Shown: in pieces, positions 13,982 through 14,007 of the stretch
Numbering within the stretch: position 1 is the stretch's first letter
Layout of the letters: every line of letters begins with the position of its first letter
DNA from: an uncultured Saprospiraceae bacterium
Lineage (GTDB): Bacteria > Bacteroidota > Bacteroidia > Chitinophagales > Saprospiraceae
Assembly: GCA_934699305.1 (NCBI GenBank)
Contig: CAKUWM010000044.1
Coordinates: forward strand, 1 to 14,007
Length of the DNA: 14,007 nt
Direction: 5' to 3'
Position numbers and translations under genes: made by a program
The notes under the pieces: generated by a model
Database searches by the model: none
Seen by the model: the letters and a program-made list of their open reading frames with translations, nothing else
What the model was told of the DNA's origin: nothing

Positions 13982-14007
13982 GTGTCCGGAAATATTAAGC
14001 CACCTCA
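13982..14007 (-). repeat. Right terminal inverted repeat of the IS
   Basis: On the plus strand it begins GTGTCCGG and ends CCACCTCA at the last base of the window. It mirrors the left end at the outer TGAG and TGG and at the inner CCGGACAC block. Confidence 0.88.

Larger units (their letters stand above)
12684..14007 (+). mobile_element. Complete IS3-family insertion sequence
   Basis: 1324-bp element bounded by imperfect 26-bp terminal inverted repeats that begin TGAG and end with CCGGACAC, enclosing two overlapping ORFs in the 0 and -1 frames with the IS3 order (helix-turn-helix orfA, DDE integrase orfB). The ends are TG...CA as is usual for the family. Both ORFs are intact, so it may be active. 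The right end is the last base of the window, so the target-site duplication (usually 3-4 bp; left flank here is TAT) cannot be checked. It lies about 220 nt past the cysteine-rich gene and does not visibly break a gene on the left. Confidence 0.93.

Overview
The window comes from a Bacteroidota genome. This is an inference from several independent signs: a Bat (aerotolerance-type) operon, a type IX secretion (T9SS) C-terminal sorting tail, start codons without clear Shine-Dalgarno sites, and candidate promoters of the Bacteroidota TTTG / TAnnTTTG type. The DNA is AT-rich. I cannot place the organism below phylum.

Region 1 (1-6783, + strand) is a tightly packed operon. It holds a MoxR AAA+ ATPase cut by the left window edge, an unrecognised secreted protein, a DUF58 protein, a membrane-anchored BatD-like protein, the von Willebrand A (vWA) protein BatA, and one long ORF joining a BatB-type vWA protein to a BatC-type tetratricopeptide protein. 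From the second gene onward, stop and start codons overlap (TAATG, ATGA, TAATG, 20 nt), so translation is probably coupled. In this family the MoxR ATPase is thought to act as a chaperone on vWA partners at the inner membrane. Here two membrane vWA proteins, a soluble DUF58 vWA protein and exported TPR and Ig-like parts would form the envelope complex. No separate batD or batE follows.

Region 2 (6784-10449) holds housekeeping and secreted functions. There is a sodium/proline symporter (putP, + strand), then on the minus strand a cyanophycinase-like S51 peptidase with a T9SS tail and an exported cysteine-type glutathione peroxidase. putP and the peptidase converge with only 6 nt between their stops.

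Region 3 (10450-12683) is accessory in character. An AT-rich gap of about 320 nt is followed by an XRE-family regulator on the minus strand. Diverging from it are a small secreted beta-rich protein and a cysteine-rich putative lipoprotein. The regulator-facing intergenic region carries a 12-nt direct repeat, and one copy lies in a 36-nt interrupted palindrome at the predicted transcription start of the small secreted gene. A long nested hairpin follows the lipoprotein gene.

Region 4 (12684-14007) is a complete IS3-family insertion sequence. It has 26-bp imperfect terminal inverted repeats, orfA, a slippery A7 stretch with a downstream hairpin, and orfB with an intact DDE triad. Its right end falls exactly on the last base of the window. 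A perfect 14-bp inverted repeat inside the end of orfB encodes an unusual C-terminal tail.
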